DNA from: Artocarpus heterophyllus | Lineage: Eukaryota > Streptophyta > Magnoliopsida > Rosales > Moraceae | Length of the DNA stretch: 64,000 bases | Direction of reading: 5' to 3' | Assembly: GCA_025403435.1 (NCBI GenBank) | Contig: CM046341.1 | Coordinates: 24,143,725-24,207,724 of the forward strand | Part shown: piece by piece, positions 45,361-56,828 of the stretch | Position numbering within the stretch: the first letter of the stretch is position 1 | How the letters are laid out: each line of letters begins with the position of its first letter | Translations under genes and position numbers: made by a program | The notes under the pieces: generated by a model | The model's database searches: none | What the model saw: only the letters and a program-made list of their open reading frames with translations | What the model was told of the DNA's origin: nothing

Positions 45361-47126
45361 CCTCTAAGCCACCAAAGTCTTCATTCTCTAAATTTATAGC
45401 CAAAGAAAATTCTCTTTCTCTAAAATTTTCTTAGACACACTCTCTTTCTTCTCCACATTTTCTTCCTTTCTCTCCCTTATTTTCTACAAACAATTGATTG
45501 AAATATTGGGTTTTCACTTAGATAAATTCAAGGGAATTGCAAATAATCATTTTGAAGGTAGGAAACTCATTCTAGACTATTATTGAAATTTTGTTTCCTT
45601 TGTAATCCGATCCCCATAACTTTGTCTAAAAATTTTCGTTTGCTCTGAAATTTTAGTATGATGTTTATGTATGTGTTATGTGATATTCGTCAAAATTTCA
45701 TGTTATTTGGAATTTTCTATGTTGAGATATTACATTTTCATTCTCTGCAACTCATGACCAAATTGTTGCTAATCGATATTTTATACAAAAGTATAGTCCA
45801 TGTTTAAGGGGCAAACGACCTTTGATTCAAACAAAATTTTACAGAGATAGTGATGCATATGTTAAGTTATGATCTGAAAAATTTCCTAGTTATTTGATGA
45901 ATATTTTATGAGTTCTTGAATTTTCTTTAAGATAGGTTTTTCTGCCTATCTATTTAGTGAATTCGGTACTTCTTGTTTATGCGACCTATTTGTATGGCTA
46001 AACAAATTTAGTTACTAATGAGACTTTTTATGGTGCTGTATATATATGTTATTAGGTTGTCATAAAAATTTTAAGGTTAAAGTAATTTTATTTTAATTAT
46101 TGGAATTTTGTGATCATGTATTGCTCACTACTTTAGGTAATTAGAGTTTGTTTGGTCTCTGAATTCTCATGCATGCTTTGAATTGTTGAAATTTTATTTG
46201 AATCTAATTTTTGGATATTATAGTTTTGGTGTATTGTGTTAGTATTAGAATTACTATTATCATTGCAAAGATTCTTTTATTGTATGTGTTTCATGTCAAT
46301 TGGTGATTGAAAAGAGTTGATGATTTGATTGTTTTGATTATTTTCTCATTAAACCCTAGATTGGAGATATCATATATTTTCATATTTTTTTATGTAAATC
46401 TTTATAGGTATATATTTATTATCAATTGGTATCATGCTAATTATGTGTTTACAATTTTAATTGAGGTTTTATTGGCTTATTAATTGGTATTGAATTTTTT
46501 TGATGCCTTAAGTCTACTTTTCATACAAACATCTGACAGCTGTAGTGTTTCAATAATTTTTTTATTTTGTATTTCTCTGTTTATATTTTCCTTATATTTT
46601 TCTCAAATACTAGACATCTTAAGCTTTCATTTGGCTTTTGAATCGCTTGAATAAGAGTTTTCTTTAAATAGTTATGATTCTTTGAATTTGACCCTAAAAG
46701 TTGTATAGTTTAACATAGACTCAAAATTTAGATTGAATTTCAAGGACTTTTTCTTCATGCAAATTATTGTCAAAATATGCTTGTGATATATCAAATTCTT
46801 TGTTTTAATTCTAGTTTCTAATGCCACTAGTTTTGACTAATTTGGAGTTAAGATGAAATTATTATGAATTTTTAAGTGAATAAAGGTCATTCTGCCTACT
46901 TTTGGGAATTATGCCCTAGGTTCATAAATTGTGATTTTGTGCTTTTTGATATTATTGCATGATAAGGTGATGTTTAATGATAGTATGAGATGTTTATATA
47001 TTGCTAATAGTATTGCTAGTGACTTATGATTAATATGAATGTTTGACATGAACACTCCAAAAGGCGAGCACACCGAGAGCCGCAGCAACATCACCCAAGT
47101 TAAGGTTTAGTAAGCAAGCAAGACAA

Positions 47127-47673
47127 GTAAGTACATTCTCACCTGCAACATGATAAAAGTTTATAAAAACATTTTGAGAACATGTTTTATGATGATTCTT
47201 AAGTTTGTTTTTACATATGGTTTTTCTTATGAAAACTCTTGTTGCAACAAGAAAGTTTAACGAATGTTTCAATGATAAGGTATGTTAAAAGTATATCTAT
47301 ATATATTTATCACTTAATTAAGTGTTGCACACCCTATGTTTATGTTTATGTTTATGATGTCCCAAAGGTTGGACTTGTCATGTTTGGTTTGAGGTTAGCT
47401 ATCCCTCTTCTCTCATGACGGCGTGCCTATGATGATGATGTTTATGGTGCAACACTTGGGCCCCCAAAGATAAAATGAATGAAGTTTTTTAATATGATAA
47501 GGATAATGAAAGATATGTTCTGTATGAAACTATGCCAAGTGCACTATTATGTTAATGATGATTATGATTATGATGTTTCATAAAGGTGTTCATAAAATGT
47601 TTTATGTTGTGAGATAAAAAAAAAAAGTGTACTTACTAAGCTTTTGCTTACTTAGTTTATAATCATGTTGCAG
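47127..47673 (+). other. candidate LTR intron with complementary ends
   Basis: The donor CAA|GTAAGT (GT at 47127) is followed by CTGCAACATGAT (47143-47154). The acceptor GTTGCAG ends at 47673 as part of ATCATGTTGCAG (47662-47673), the exact reverse complement. The hairpin TAAGCTTTTGCTTA lies at 47637-47650. Confidence 0.5.
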
Positions 47674-48136
47674 ATAAAGGTAAAAGGACCATGGAAGAGG
47701 TGGACGGCGAAGACGGGTGTGTGGGCTAAGAATGATGGATTGGAAATGGAAGAACGCCAAGAAAGAATTTTTTTTTAAAACTATGTTTTTATTTCTTTGA
47801 ATGGTTAAATTTCCGCACTATTAAGTAAAAAGACTTGTTTTACATTTATTTTGATTTTGCAAAAGTTTGAACTACCAAACCATTTAAACAGATTTTAAAG
47901 TTTGTTCTAAAATTTTATTTGAATTATGGTTTTGTTAATTTCGTATGGATAAACTATAAAAAAAAAGATTTGAAATATTTGGAATATTTTTTTTAAAATA
48001 GAAAAAAAAATTTGCATGCATGGATCTCTGGGATATGTTTATGAAATTGTGTTTAAATTTAAATAGTTTATCTTAAAAATAATGATAACAAGGATGGAAG
48101 TAACGACATTTGTGACATCCGTAAGGGGGCGTTACA

Positions 48137-48160
48137 GCTATTGTATCAGATCCAGGTTTC
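48137..48160 (+). other. primer-binding site region of gypsy-1
   Basis: GCTATTGTATCAGATCCAGG directly follows the LTR; the TGTATCAGATCC part resembles the tRNA-Met site TGGTATCAGAGC with changes. Confidence 0.55.
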
Positions 48161-49367
48161 CGTTTCCAATACACAGCGCCACACATCAGTTCAAGTCCTC
48201 CAAGTAAGTGTATTTTAAGTTAATTGCATGAATGTAAGTTTGATGATAAGTATAAGATTTAGTTGTTTTATGACAAATGCCCTAGTGTATAATTTAGTAG
48301 TGAAATCCTATTTCATTCCCACAATTAGTGGTTTCTTCCTAAGGTTGTGAGACTTTTGGAAAGAACTCAAAACCAATGGTCATGGTTATGTTAATTATAT
48401 GGTTGAATTTGACTCAAGGAACAAAACAATATGAAGGAACAGGAATGAGGAAAGAAAGTATTGAACTTCCTTTATGGAGAATGAGTTTCTAATCATAAGT
48501 TAATTGAAATTAAGATATAGAATGACCTAAATGAATTTGCATGACAATAAGGATTTGGAAGTCTTCTATCATGTAAGAAATAATGTGGCATAAAAGGCTA
48601 GAGTTGTCAATATTAAGAGCAAATATGCCTATGATAAATTCATGCAACCCATATAATTATTATAAGTAAGCTAGATTAATACGGAATACGAAGGGTTGGA
48701 AGGAGATACTAATGTCTTGAGGTAATACGAGAGAGCTTAGGAATCCAATGATATGGCATCTAGCATAGTTTAAGGGATGATCTTTTGGGTAAACTAGAAA
48801 TATTGCTAAGTCAAGGAATTTGTAAGTTGACTTATTTAGGTTTACATATACTTTCATGTGGAAATGGCAATAGTTTTTACTACTGATACAAGATGTTTGG
48901 AAGAGTTAATTTGACAACAATTTTGAGGATATATATAGTTTGATTATAAAGGAATTCATTAATAGATGTTTTATATAATTTGAGTGTTAAACATGAAATA
49001 TGAGCATGTGTATTATTGGATAGGGTCTGTATGTAAATTATTGGAATTACTAGAGGATTTTATTGATATTGAAAAGGAAAGAAAGGGATTTGAAATGTAA
49101 GTTGCATCATGGTTAGGAGTGGACCCATTGTATTCTAATGGAAATCAAGTTAGTCGGACAACGTGTTATAGTGATCTATTATTGGATGAATGATATGCAA
49201 TAATAAGTTGATGAATTTTCTTGAGGTTAGAATAGGAACCATGATGTTAACATTTATAGGACTAAAGAATCAAGATGGTGTTCAAGAAAGCATTATGATG
49301 AAAAGAGAGTGAGGACAGTGGAATGATATGAAAGTAGAAAGAAATAAGGAACCTATGAGATAGGGAT
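48161..49367 (+). other. gypsy-1 leader, no gag found
   Basis: 1.2 kb without a coding frame or any gag motif. It includes a plausible donor AAGTAAGTG near 48202. Gag should lie here or in sequence lost at the copia-3 junction. Confidence 0.5.
49363..49367. repeat. copia-3 target-site duplication, left (GGGAT)
   Basis: The right copy at 58841-58845 is AGGAT, one difference. Confidence 0.6.
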
Positions 49368-51291
49368 TGTTGGAAAAAATGGTGTGCAGCGGAATTTTAA
49401 AAATTTTACATCAGAGTATTTTTCAAAACATAAGTTTGACATGCTATATACATAAATTAACCAGATATTACTAACCTTTGTATGCCGAAGAACCCTCGCA
49501 AAACGTGAAGAGAAGTAACGTTCTAGAAAAGCCTCAACCAACTGGTCTTCTTTGCTATTCTCTATCCACGACTAGAGTGAGTGTGGGCTAACACGTACAG
49601 CTCTTCCACTAGGTGACTCTCCTTCCAACCAATCAAGAGAACCCAAAGCAAGTGTTCGTGATTTGTGAACAAAATCTCTCAGGGAGTTTTCAAATTCTCA
49701 CTAGCAGAGTATTACTCCTAATCTCTCAATTGATCTAAGTAACTATTAAGACTTACTCCCTTTATATAGAGATTGGTCCTAGGGTCAGTCCTTATCAGAT
49801 TAGGTCTCAAAAACTCAGAACAGAATCAAGTTCGAATCAATATCTGATAAGATCCGCATGGAAATACGTGATCTTATCCTTCGCTGATCGGCAGGCCAAA
49901 CCACCTGATCAGCAGGCCGAACAGGCCCCATCGGTAGGCCGAATTGCAGAATAAAAATCTCATGAATCTTTTATTTTTTACCCGAGATTCTATAGGATAA
50001 AGTCTCAGTTTTAATTCAAATAACCTAATAGAGAAGTTATCTGATCAAAACAACTTTATCTAGATAATCTCTAAGAAAATAAATCAATTCCCAATAATTC
50101 TACAAGTTTATCTTGATCTAATTTTATCACAAAATTAATTCAACCGATAAACAGATATGAATTATTTGATTCTTCCAAATTTCAACCAATTTAATAAATC
50201 TAACATAAGTTACCAATTATTAGAAAAGCACGTCGTGTCGTTACAGGATGTTGTAAGCTAGCAAAGGGGACCAAAAGCTTGGAGCTAGACTCTCGAACTA
50301 TGAAACCCAATATCCCAAATATACATTTCATAATTATCAACTCTAACGCTACTCCACTAAAAGCTTGGAGCTGGACTCTTGAACTACATAGAATTACGAA
50401 GCCCGAATACCTAAGTCTCCATGACATATCATACTGTATCATATCCCCATATAATAATCCATAATCGGCTTAAGGACAAGTTTTGTCTTACCTTCCTGAT
50501 TATTTTTATCTTAAGTTCCATTATCTCACTATTAGAAAACTTACTATCCAATGACAATATACCATTCGGTTACATCTATGTATCCAAATGGTTGAGCGCT
50601 CTAGTTTTTCAATTACAGGATAACACATATAAGAGGATATCATTACTCCTAAAGAGGAGCTATGGATTCTATATCTATGAATAACAAGTCTACGCTATCA
50701 AGATTCATGCCTCCAATGTACCGGCATGCATACCACTATTAAGATGTGGGTGTCACCCTTTAGTATATCAAAAGACACAAGCCAAGACAACAGGCCACAT
50801 TCATCTCAGGATTAAGATACAACACAAATGATTGTCTAAAGTGAATCAATTTCCCGAGATAGAATTATTAATCCAAATCAATTCAGTTTATGTCTTGATC
50901 CAACACATCATCACCTATGACAATGTGCCAATGTTTCTATTCGTGGAGTCCACCTCCGATGGTCAAGACAAACCATCTCCCAAAAGAGATATAGACAACA
51001 TAACAATCTTGGCATGAATAAAGTGCCCAACTTTATTCCCTCGATTGCGGATCTTATGATTTAGACCATCACCTTAAGAATCGTGTCTTTCGCATAATCC
51101 GTCCATCATATGCCCAATTCTTAAGGTTTAGACCGACAGTCTCAGACTATTGTTTGCTTAACATACATTCAACAAATATGAACGTAAAGAGGACAAGATT
51201 TGGTATATAAATAATAAATAAATTCTTTATTGATAAAAATGTCTCCAAAAACTTATTACATTTTTACTCCTTAGGGCATACATATCTAACA
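49368..51291 (-). repeat. copia-3 3' LTR
   Basis: 1924 bases; GGCCGA cluster at 49885-49950; TATA-like CTATATAAA at 49761-49769. Confidence 0.88.
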
Positions 51292-51301
51292 ATCTCCCAC
51301 T
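51292..51301 (-). other. polypurine tract of copia-3
   Basis: AGTGGGAGAT on the minus strand, next to the 3' LTR. Confidence 0.8.
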
Positions 51302-51309
51302 TGCACTAA

Positions 51310-51680
51310 GTGAGTAAATATGACAAATCTCGCATCCCCATAGCTTCCACATGCTTCTCGAAGACTCTCCCAGTAAGTGTCTTCGTAAATGGATCAGCTA
51401 AATTGTCCTCTGACGCGATCTTGCACACCGTGACATGCCCGCCCTAAATGAAGTCCTTTATCACATGATACTTCCGATCAATGTGCTTCCTCTTCTTGTG
51501 AAATCTTAGTTCCTTAGCATTGGCTACCGCCACACTGTTATCATAGTACAGTGATACCACCTTATCCATACTAGGAACTACCTCAAGATCCCCAAGGAAC
51601 TTGCAGAGCCACACTGCTTCTTTCGAAGCATCACTAGCTGCCACATACTCGGCCTCCATCGTTGAATCTGAAGTGCAATC
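51310..51680 (-). pseudogene. copia-3 RNase H domain
   Basis: The open part 51444-51659 shows MEAEYVAASDASKEAVW, VVSLYYDNSVAVANAKE and HKKRKHIDRKYH. The final part (ENLADPFTKTL-like) follows after a stop near 51446. The acidic active-site residues of the EAEY and YYDN motifs are kept. Confidence 0.85.
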
Positions 51681-52830
51681 TTACTTAGCACTTCTCCAAC
51701 TGATGGCATTGCCACCTAGAGTAAACACAAAACCCGAAGTCGATTTCCTAGAATCTAAACAAGATTGAAAATCTGAGTTAGTGTATCCTAGAGGAGTCAA
51801 GTCCTCACTTGAATACATAAGCATATACCCTCGAGTCCTTCTCAGGTACTTGAAAATATGCTTTGCCGCAACCCAATGATTCGGTCCTGGATTCGCCTGA
51901 AATCAACTTACAATCCCGACCGCATAACTAATATCCGGTCGTGTGCAAAGCATGACATACATGAGACTACCCACTGCCAAAGCATAAGACACCTTCTTCA
52001 TGTATTTTCTTTCTTTATAAGACTTTGGAGAGTCTTTCTTAGAAAGAGTAATTCCAAACCTAGATGGTAGCCCACCTTTCTTGAAAAAATGCATTGCAAA
52101 CCTCTTGAGAATGTAATCTATGTAGCTGGCCTAGGACAAAGCTATCATTTTGTTCTTCCTATCCCGAAAGATCTAGATATTGAGAACAAAATTAGCCTCA
52201 CCTAAGTCCTTCATGTCAAACTGCTTAGTCAACCATAATTTGACAGATGACAACGCCCCAATGTCATTGCCAATTAGCAGAATGTCATCTACATAGAGTA
52301 GTAGAAAAACCACATTCCCATCCTTAATGTGTTTGTAAACACATGACTCATCCACATTTTGTGAGAACCCATAAGTCTTGATCACTTGATCAAATCTTAT
52401 GCTCCAAGAACAAGAAGCCTTCTTAAGTCCATAAATTGACTTTAGCAGCCTACAAACCTTACCCTCTTGACCCGTGACTTTGAACCCGTCTGGTTGTTCC
52501 ATATAAATGGACTCATCAAGATAGACATTCAGAAAAGCCATCCTGACATCCATCTGCCAAATCTTGTAGTCAAGAGCGGCGGCTATGGACAAATCTCGTA
52601 GTCGAGGATGGCTACAGGTGAAAAGGTTTCCTCATAATCGATTCCTTCTTTTTGCGTATAACCCTTTGCTACCAATCTAGCCTTAAAGGTTTCGACCTTT
52701 CCATCCACTCCTCTTTTCCTCTTGTAGATCCACTTACACCCTATGGGTTTTAGCCCTTCGGGAAGATTCACAAGCTCCCATACCTGATTAGTCTCCATAG
52801 ACTTCATCTCAATGTTCATGGCCTCTGTCC
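51681..52830 (-). pseudogene. copia-3 reverse transcriptase
   Basis: The segments 52583-52819, 52173-52592 and 51903-52094 cover the domain in order: [40 protein letters not shown], then LDYKIWQMDVRMAFLNVYLD, YMEQPDGF and the catalytic box YVDD at 52284-52295, followed by MKDLGEANFVLNI and CTRPDISYAVGIVS. A small rearrangement near 52583-52610 duplicates a few codons and breaks the frame, and a further break lies near 52100-52170. The enzyme copies element RNA to cDNA. It retains its catalytic Asp pair but not a continuous frame. Confidence 0.88.
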
Positions 52831-53479
52831 AGAGTTTTGAATCAACATCCTCTATAGCTTCTGTGTAAGTATAAGGATCCTATCATGTTCATCCAGTTTA
52901 GCTAAGAAGACCTCCCTATTGAACATATACCTCTCAGGTTGACACCCGATTCTCCCACTACGCCGAAGCCCCTGAGGTTGTTGTTCAGGTTTGTTTGGTT
53001 TTTCTACACTAATCGAAACGGTTTCATTCAGAACCTCCAGAGTGATCGGATCACTCCTTAACTCCTCAAGCATCACTTTGCTTCGAGGTTTAAAGTTGTC
53101 CATGTAACTCTCCACAAGGAAATTTGCATTAGTTGAAACCACGACTATATCTTCCTTTGGGTTATAAAAAATAACCCCCTTTTGTCTTTTTTGGATATCC
53201 TGCAAACACACAAACTTCTAAACGTGCTTCCAACTTATTTGGATCCTTAAACAGGACATGAGCCGGACATCCCCATATGTGAATATAGTTTAAGGATGTC
53301 TTCCTACCCGTCCACAACTTGTGAGGAGTTTTAGGGACCGATTTTGAAGGCACATTGTTCGAAAGATAACATGCGGTTTGTAGTGCAAATCCCCAAAAAT
53401 ATAAAGGCAATGATTAATAACTCATCATGGACCTAATCATGTCTAACAAAGTCCTATTTCTTCTCTCCGCTATGCCATT
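52831..53479 (-). pseudogene. copia-3 integrase C-terminal region
   Basis: Two overlapping frames, 53162-53410 (LYFWGFALQTACYLSNNVPS, LWTGRKTSLNYIHIWGCPAH) and 52852-53211 (GYPKKTKGGYFYNPKEDIVV-like, then GLRRSGRIGCQPERYMFNRE), are joined by a frameshift near 53185. It lies after the shared amber codon at 53480-53482 and includes the catalytic Glu position. Confidence 0.86.
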
Positions 53480-54540
53480 CTACTGTGGAGTGTCTGGCGC
53501 AGTCAAATGGGATAAAATCCCATTCCTTAATAAGTGTCCCAAGAACTCATCAGAAAGGTATTCTCCATCTCGATCGGATCGAAGTGTCTTTATGGGTCTA
53601 CCCAATTGCTTTTCCACTTCAGCCCGAAACTCCCTGAACTTTTCAAAAGTTTCGCTTCTATGGTGCATCAGGTACACATACTCGTATCTTGAGTAATCGT
53701 CAATAAAACTGATGAAGTACTCATACTCTCCTCGTGCCTGGATATTCATCGGTCCGTAAACATCACTATGCACAAGTTCTAGAACCCCTTCAGCCCTATT
53801 GCCCTTAGACCCAAATGGTCTTTTAGTCATTTTACCCTCCAAACAAGATTCACATTGTGGTATAGATTCCACCTTTAAGTAACTTAAAGGTCTATCCCTT
53901 ACCAATCTTTGAATCCTATTCAAGTTAATATGACCAAGATGCAAATGCCAAAGATAAGTTTTATTAGAGTGAGAAGTTTTAAGTCTTTTAGAGTCATTAT
54001 CATTCATCTCAGCATTAAGCAATAAGTCCATCTTAGGTTTGATAAAATATAGATTATTTTGCATCCATCCAGAACAGATAAAAGATTTATTTTTATGAAT
54101 CACCACTTTATTATTAAAAGAAATTAAGTAGGAGTCTTTAAATAAACAAGCTACAGAAATTAAATTCCTTTTAAATTTAGGAACATAAAAGCAATCTTGC
54201 AAAAATAAATTCCTATAATTATCAAAATAAAGATGGATGTCTCCTACTGCTTCCGCTGAGACTAAGGATCCATCGCCCATTCGAAGCATGAAGTCTTCAT
54301 GCAATAGACTTCTCGTTTCTTTGAACCCCTCATTTGGAAAGGAAGTCCTTGTAATGCTTCTTGATATGTCTGACCTTTCCACAGAAGAAGCACTTAAGCT
54401 TCTTTGGGTTCTTCTTCTTCTTCTTCTTGCTCTTGGTGGTAGCAGGAATAGAAGACTTTCCGTTCTTGGCCCGTTGCTTTTTTCCATTCCTAAAGTTGAG
54501 ATTGGAACTAGAAGCAGCAACCATGTTGGCCTCACCACCC
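53480..54540 (-). pseudogene. copia-3 gag C-terminus, protease remnant and integrase N-terminal part
   Basis: A 352-codon open frame. From its N-terminal side it reads out-of-frame gag sequence and then, from about 54335, FKETRSLLHEDFMLRMGDGS, RNLISVACLFKDSYLISF, a GAG-pre-integrase with HLHLGHINLNRIQ (His residues) and CESCLEGKMTK (Cys residues), and the integrase core VHSDVYGPMN, YFISFIDDYSRYEYVYL and LRSDRDGEYLSDEF. Two of the three catalytic acids are present. It stops at the TAG at 53480-53482 in the PQ*NG motif. The stretch with the protease active site is deleted: gag joins the post-protease segment near 54330. Confidence 0.88.
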
Positions 54541-55149
54541 GCAGGAGACTCCCTAATGAACAGTTTGAACTCCTATAACTGTTTCATCAGTTCTGTTAAG
54601 GTCATATCTCATCTATTGCTTAAATTAAAAGTAGCTCTAAATAGAATCAATTCCTTAGACAGAGTCTCAAAGACCATAGTCATCTGAGTTTCAGCATCGA
54701 TGTCAGCTCCATTGGTTTGAGCCTCAACGAGGTAACCCATGACCAACATCATATGCTCCTTTATAGATGTCCCCGACCTCTATCAACAGTTTAAGAAGTT
54801 TCCAAAGCACCCCTTGCCGCTTTGTTATGGCCTGGCCTCCAAACATATCCTCAAGATTATCCATGATCTACTTCGCAGTCTTATAATCCTGATGTTGAGC
54901 CTGCAGCATGTTATTCATGCTGGCCATAACGTACCAAAGGGCCTAATCATTAGCATCTTTCCAGCAATTATACGCTTGGAATTGCTCATTAGTTGAGTCT
55001 CCCATAGGCTCGGGAGGACAAGGGGTTGTCAGTATATATTTTAGTTTCTCAAAGGACAAGACGATATCCAGGTTTCGTTTTCAATCATTATAGTTCTCAC
55101 CGGTTAATAGGTTTTTGTCAAGTATCGATGATAAAGCAATTTTAGACAT
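54330..55149 (-). pseudogene. copia-3 gag
   Basis: The start ATG at 55149 reads MSKIALSSILDKNLLTGENY. A largely readable gag with several stops follows. The Lys-rich linker and the zinc knuckle CFFCGKVRHIKKHY lie at about 54345-54400. The last Cys of CCHC is changed to Tyr and the central Gly to Arg, so the knuckle is damaged. Confidence 0.84.
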
Positions 55150-56813
55150 TTTTAATGTACAATAAAGAATCATATACCAAACGCAAGCAAACATATGATA
55201 ATAATTTAGTAAGATAACACAATTATGTAAAAAAAATACAAATGTGTTTATGTGTCAAAACCTTGAAAATATCACAACCTTACAACGATAATTCCCAACT
55301 CATAATTCAACAAGCTCCTAGGGGAGTCATGCCAAATTCAATTAGGAACACGGATCCCCTCCTGATTAATATATTGCATCCAGGACCTGTATGATCTAGC
55401 ATATATTAATAATCGTTTCTTTGGCCATTAATTTTATTAACAGAGCTCCTAGGGGAGGTTAATAATAAAATTAACGTGAGTGTATAACCATCATTTTAAT
55501 ATTTTATCCATGATTTATAATCACCACCTAGGGGTGTGCAACTATAAATCATACTAAAATATCTTATCCTCTCAGAGATCCAATCTGGTACATGATAGAA
55601 ATCCCTTCCTAGGGGTCGGGACCACCATGTTCTGCCTATGGACCAACGATGGAGGTGTTAGGTCCTCTCTTCGAAAACCTTCTCCCACTCAATGTTTTGA
55701 AATCAAGGTTTTATTTTAAGAATATGCATGAACAATTTTAATATGAGCGGCACTCCCTATTCTATATGACATGTTATCAATATACATGGCAAATCATATT
55801 ATAATGCAAACAAGCAAAGCAATTAAGCAAAGCTACAAGAAAAATAATAAGTAACCGTAATATTATGACTCCACCCTAGACAATAAAAAACTAAGATTAC
55901 AAGAGAATAATCAAGACATATTATCGATTCTTCATCCTTGAATCCTCAATTTATATCCTTCTTTATGTAATTCCCATCTTCAAGTCTTCAATCCCATATG
56001 AATCGAATACTTCATATTTCCGGTCATATCCAAATTTAATGTTTCTCATAATTGTCCCAAAAATAAAATTAAAACTGCATCGGAAAAACAACACCTTTTT
56101 TGGAAATTTTTCAGCTCTCGATCGACAGGCCGATTTGGGTGATCGGCCTGCCGGTCATGTTTCATCAGCCTATCGATTAGGAAGATTAGCCTACCGACTC
56201 ATGAAAGTTTAGCCTGCCACCTGAGCCACCTGATTTCTGCCCCACTGACGGCCTGCCAAACCATAAGTCCAGCTTGCCGATTTGTGACCATCGGCCTACC
56301 GAACTTTGAGGTTCGGCATGCCCACCGAGCAGAAATTTTCATTCCATAAAATATAATTTTTAATGCAATTCAACAATTTTATTTTCAACAATTTAAAAAC
56401 AAAAATTAGATACTCAGGAAATACTTGGGTGTATCATCATTATTCTTCTAGTTCCCTCTTCTCTAAATAATTATTTGATTACAAAATTCTTACAAATTTA
56501 AAGTTAAATAACAATTCCTAGATGGAGATGATATTCTACCATCTAATTACATGAAAAACCTATATACATATTCTAACCTCTAAGGAACCATAACCGGTAT
56601 AAATTAATTAATTAATAAATAAATTAAATAAGAATTTAATCAACCACAATTAATTAATAAACATTCACCACATAATCCATGACAACACATATAATATATA
56701 GAAACCTAGAGTGCCAACTCTCTATAAAATTAAATTCAAGCATAGGAGAGATTAAGATCACAAAATTTATACATATAACATAATCACAAACTTGTAAATT
56801 TATTTAAAAACCT
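55150..56813 (-). other. copia-3 leader with conserved palindromes
   Basis: CCTAGG palindromes lie at 55313-55327 (CTCCTAGGGGAG), 55445-55458, 55523-55538 (CACCTAGGGGTG) and 55605-55620. The near-palindrome at 55855-55868 and the GGCCGA-like cluster at 56110-56335 match those in copia-1. Confidence 0.78.
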
Positions 56814-56828
56814 GGCTCTGATGCCAAT
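56814..56828 (-). other. primer-binding site of copia-3
   Basis: ATTGGCATCAGAGCC on the minus strand, one change from the tRNA-Met complement. Confidence 0.85.

Larger units (their letters stand above)
44794..48136 (+). repeat. gypsy-1 5' LTR
   Basis: 3343 bases, TGTAACACTACC to GGGGGCGTTACA. It contains a TA microsatellite (45203-45234), a TATA box, a CT-rich leader and the candidate intron 47127-47673. Confidence 0.88.
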
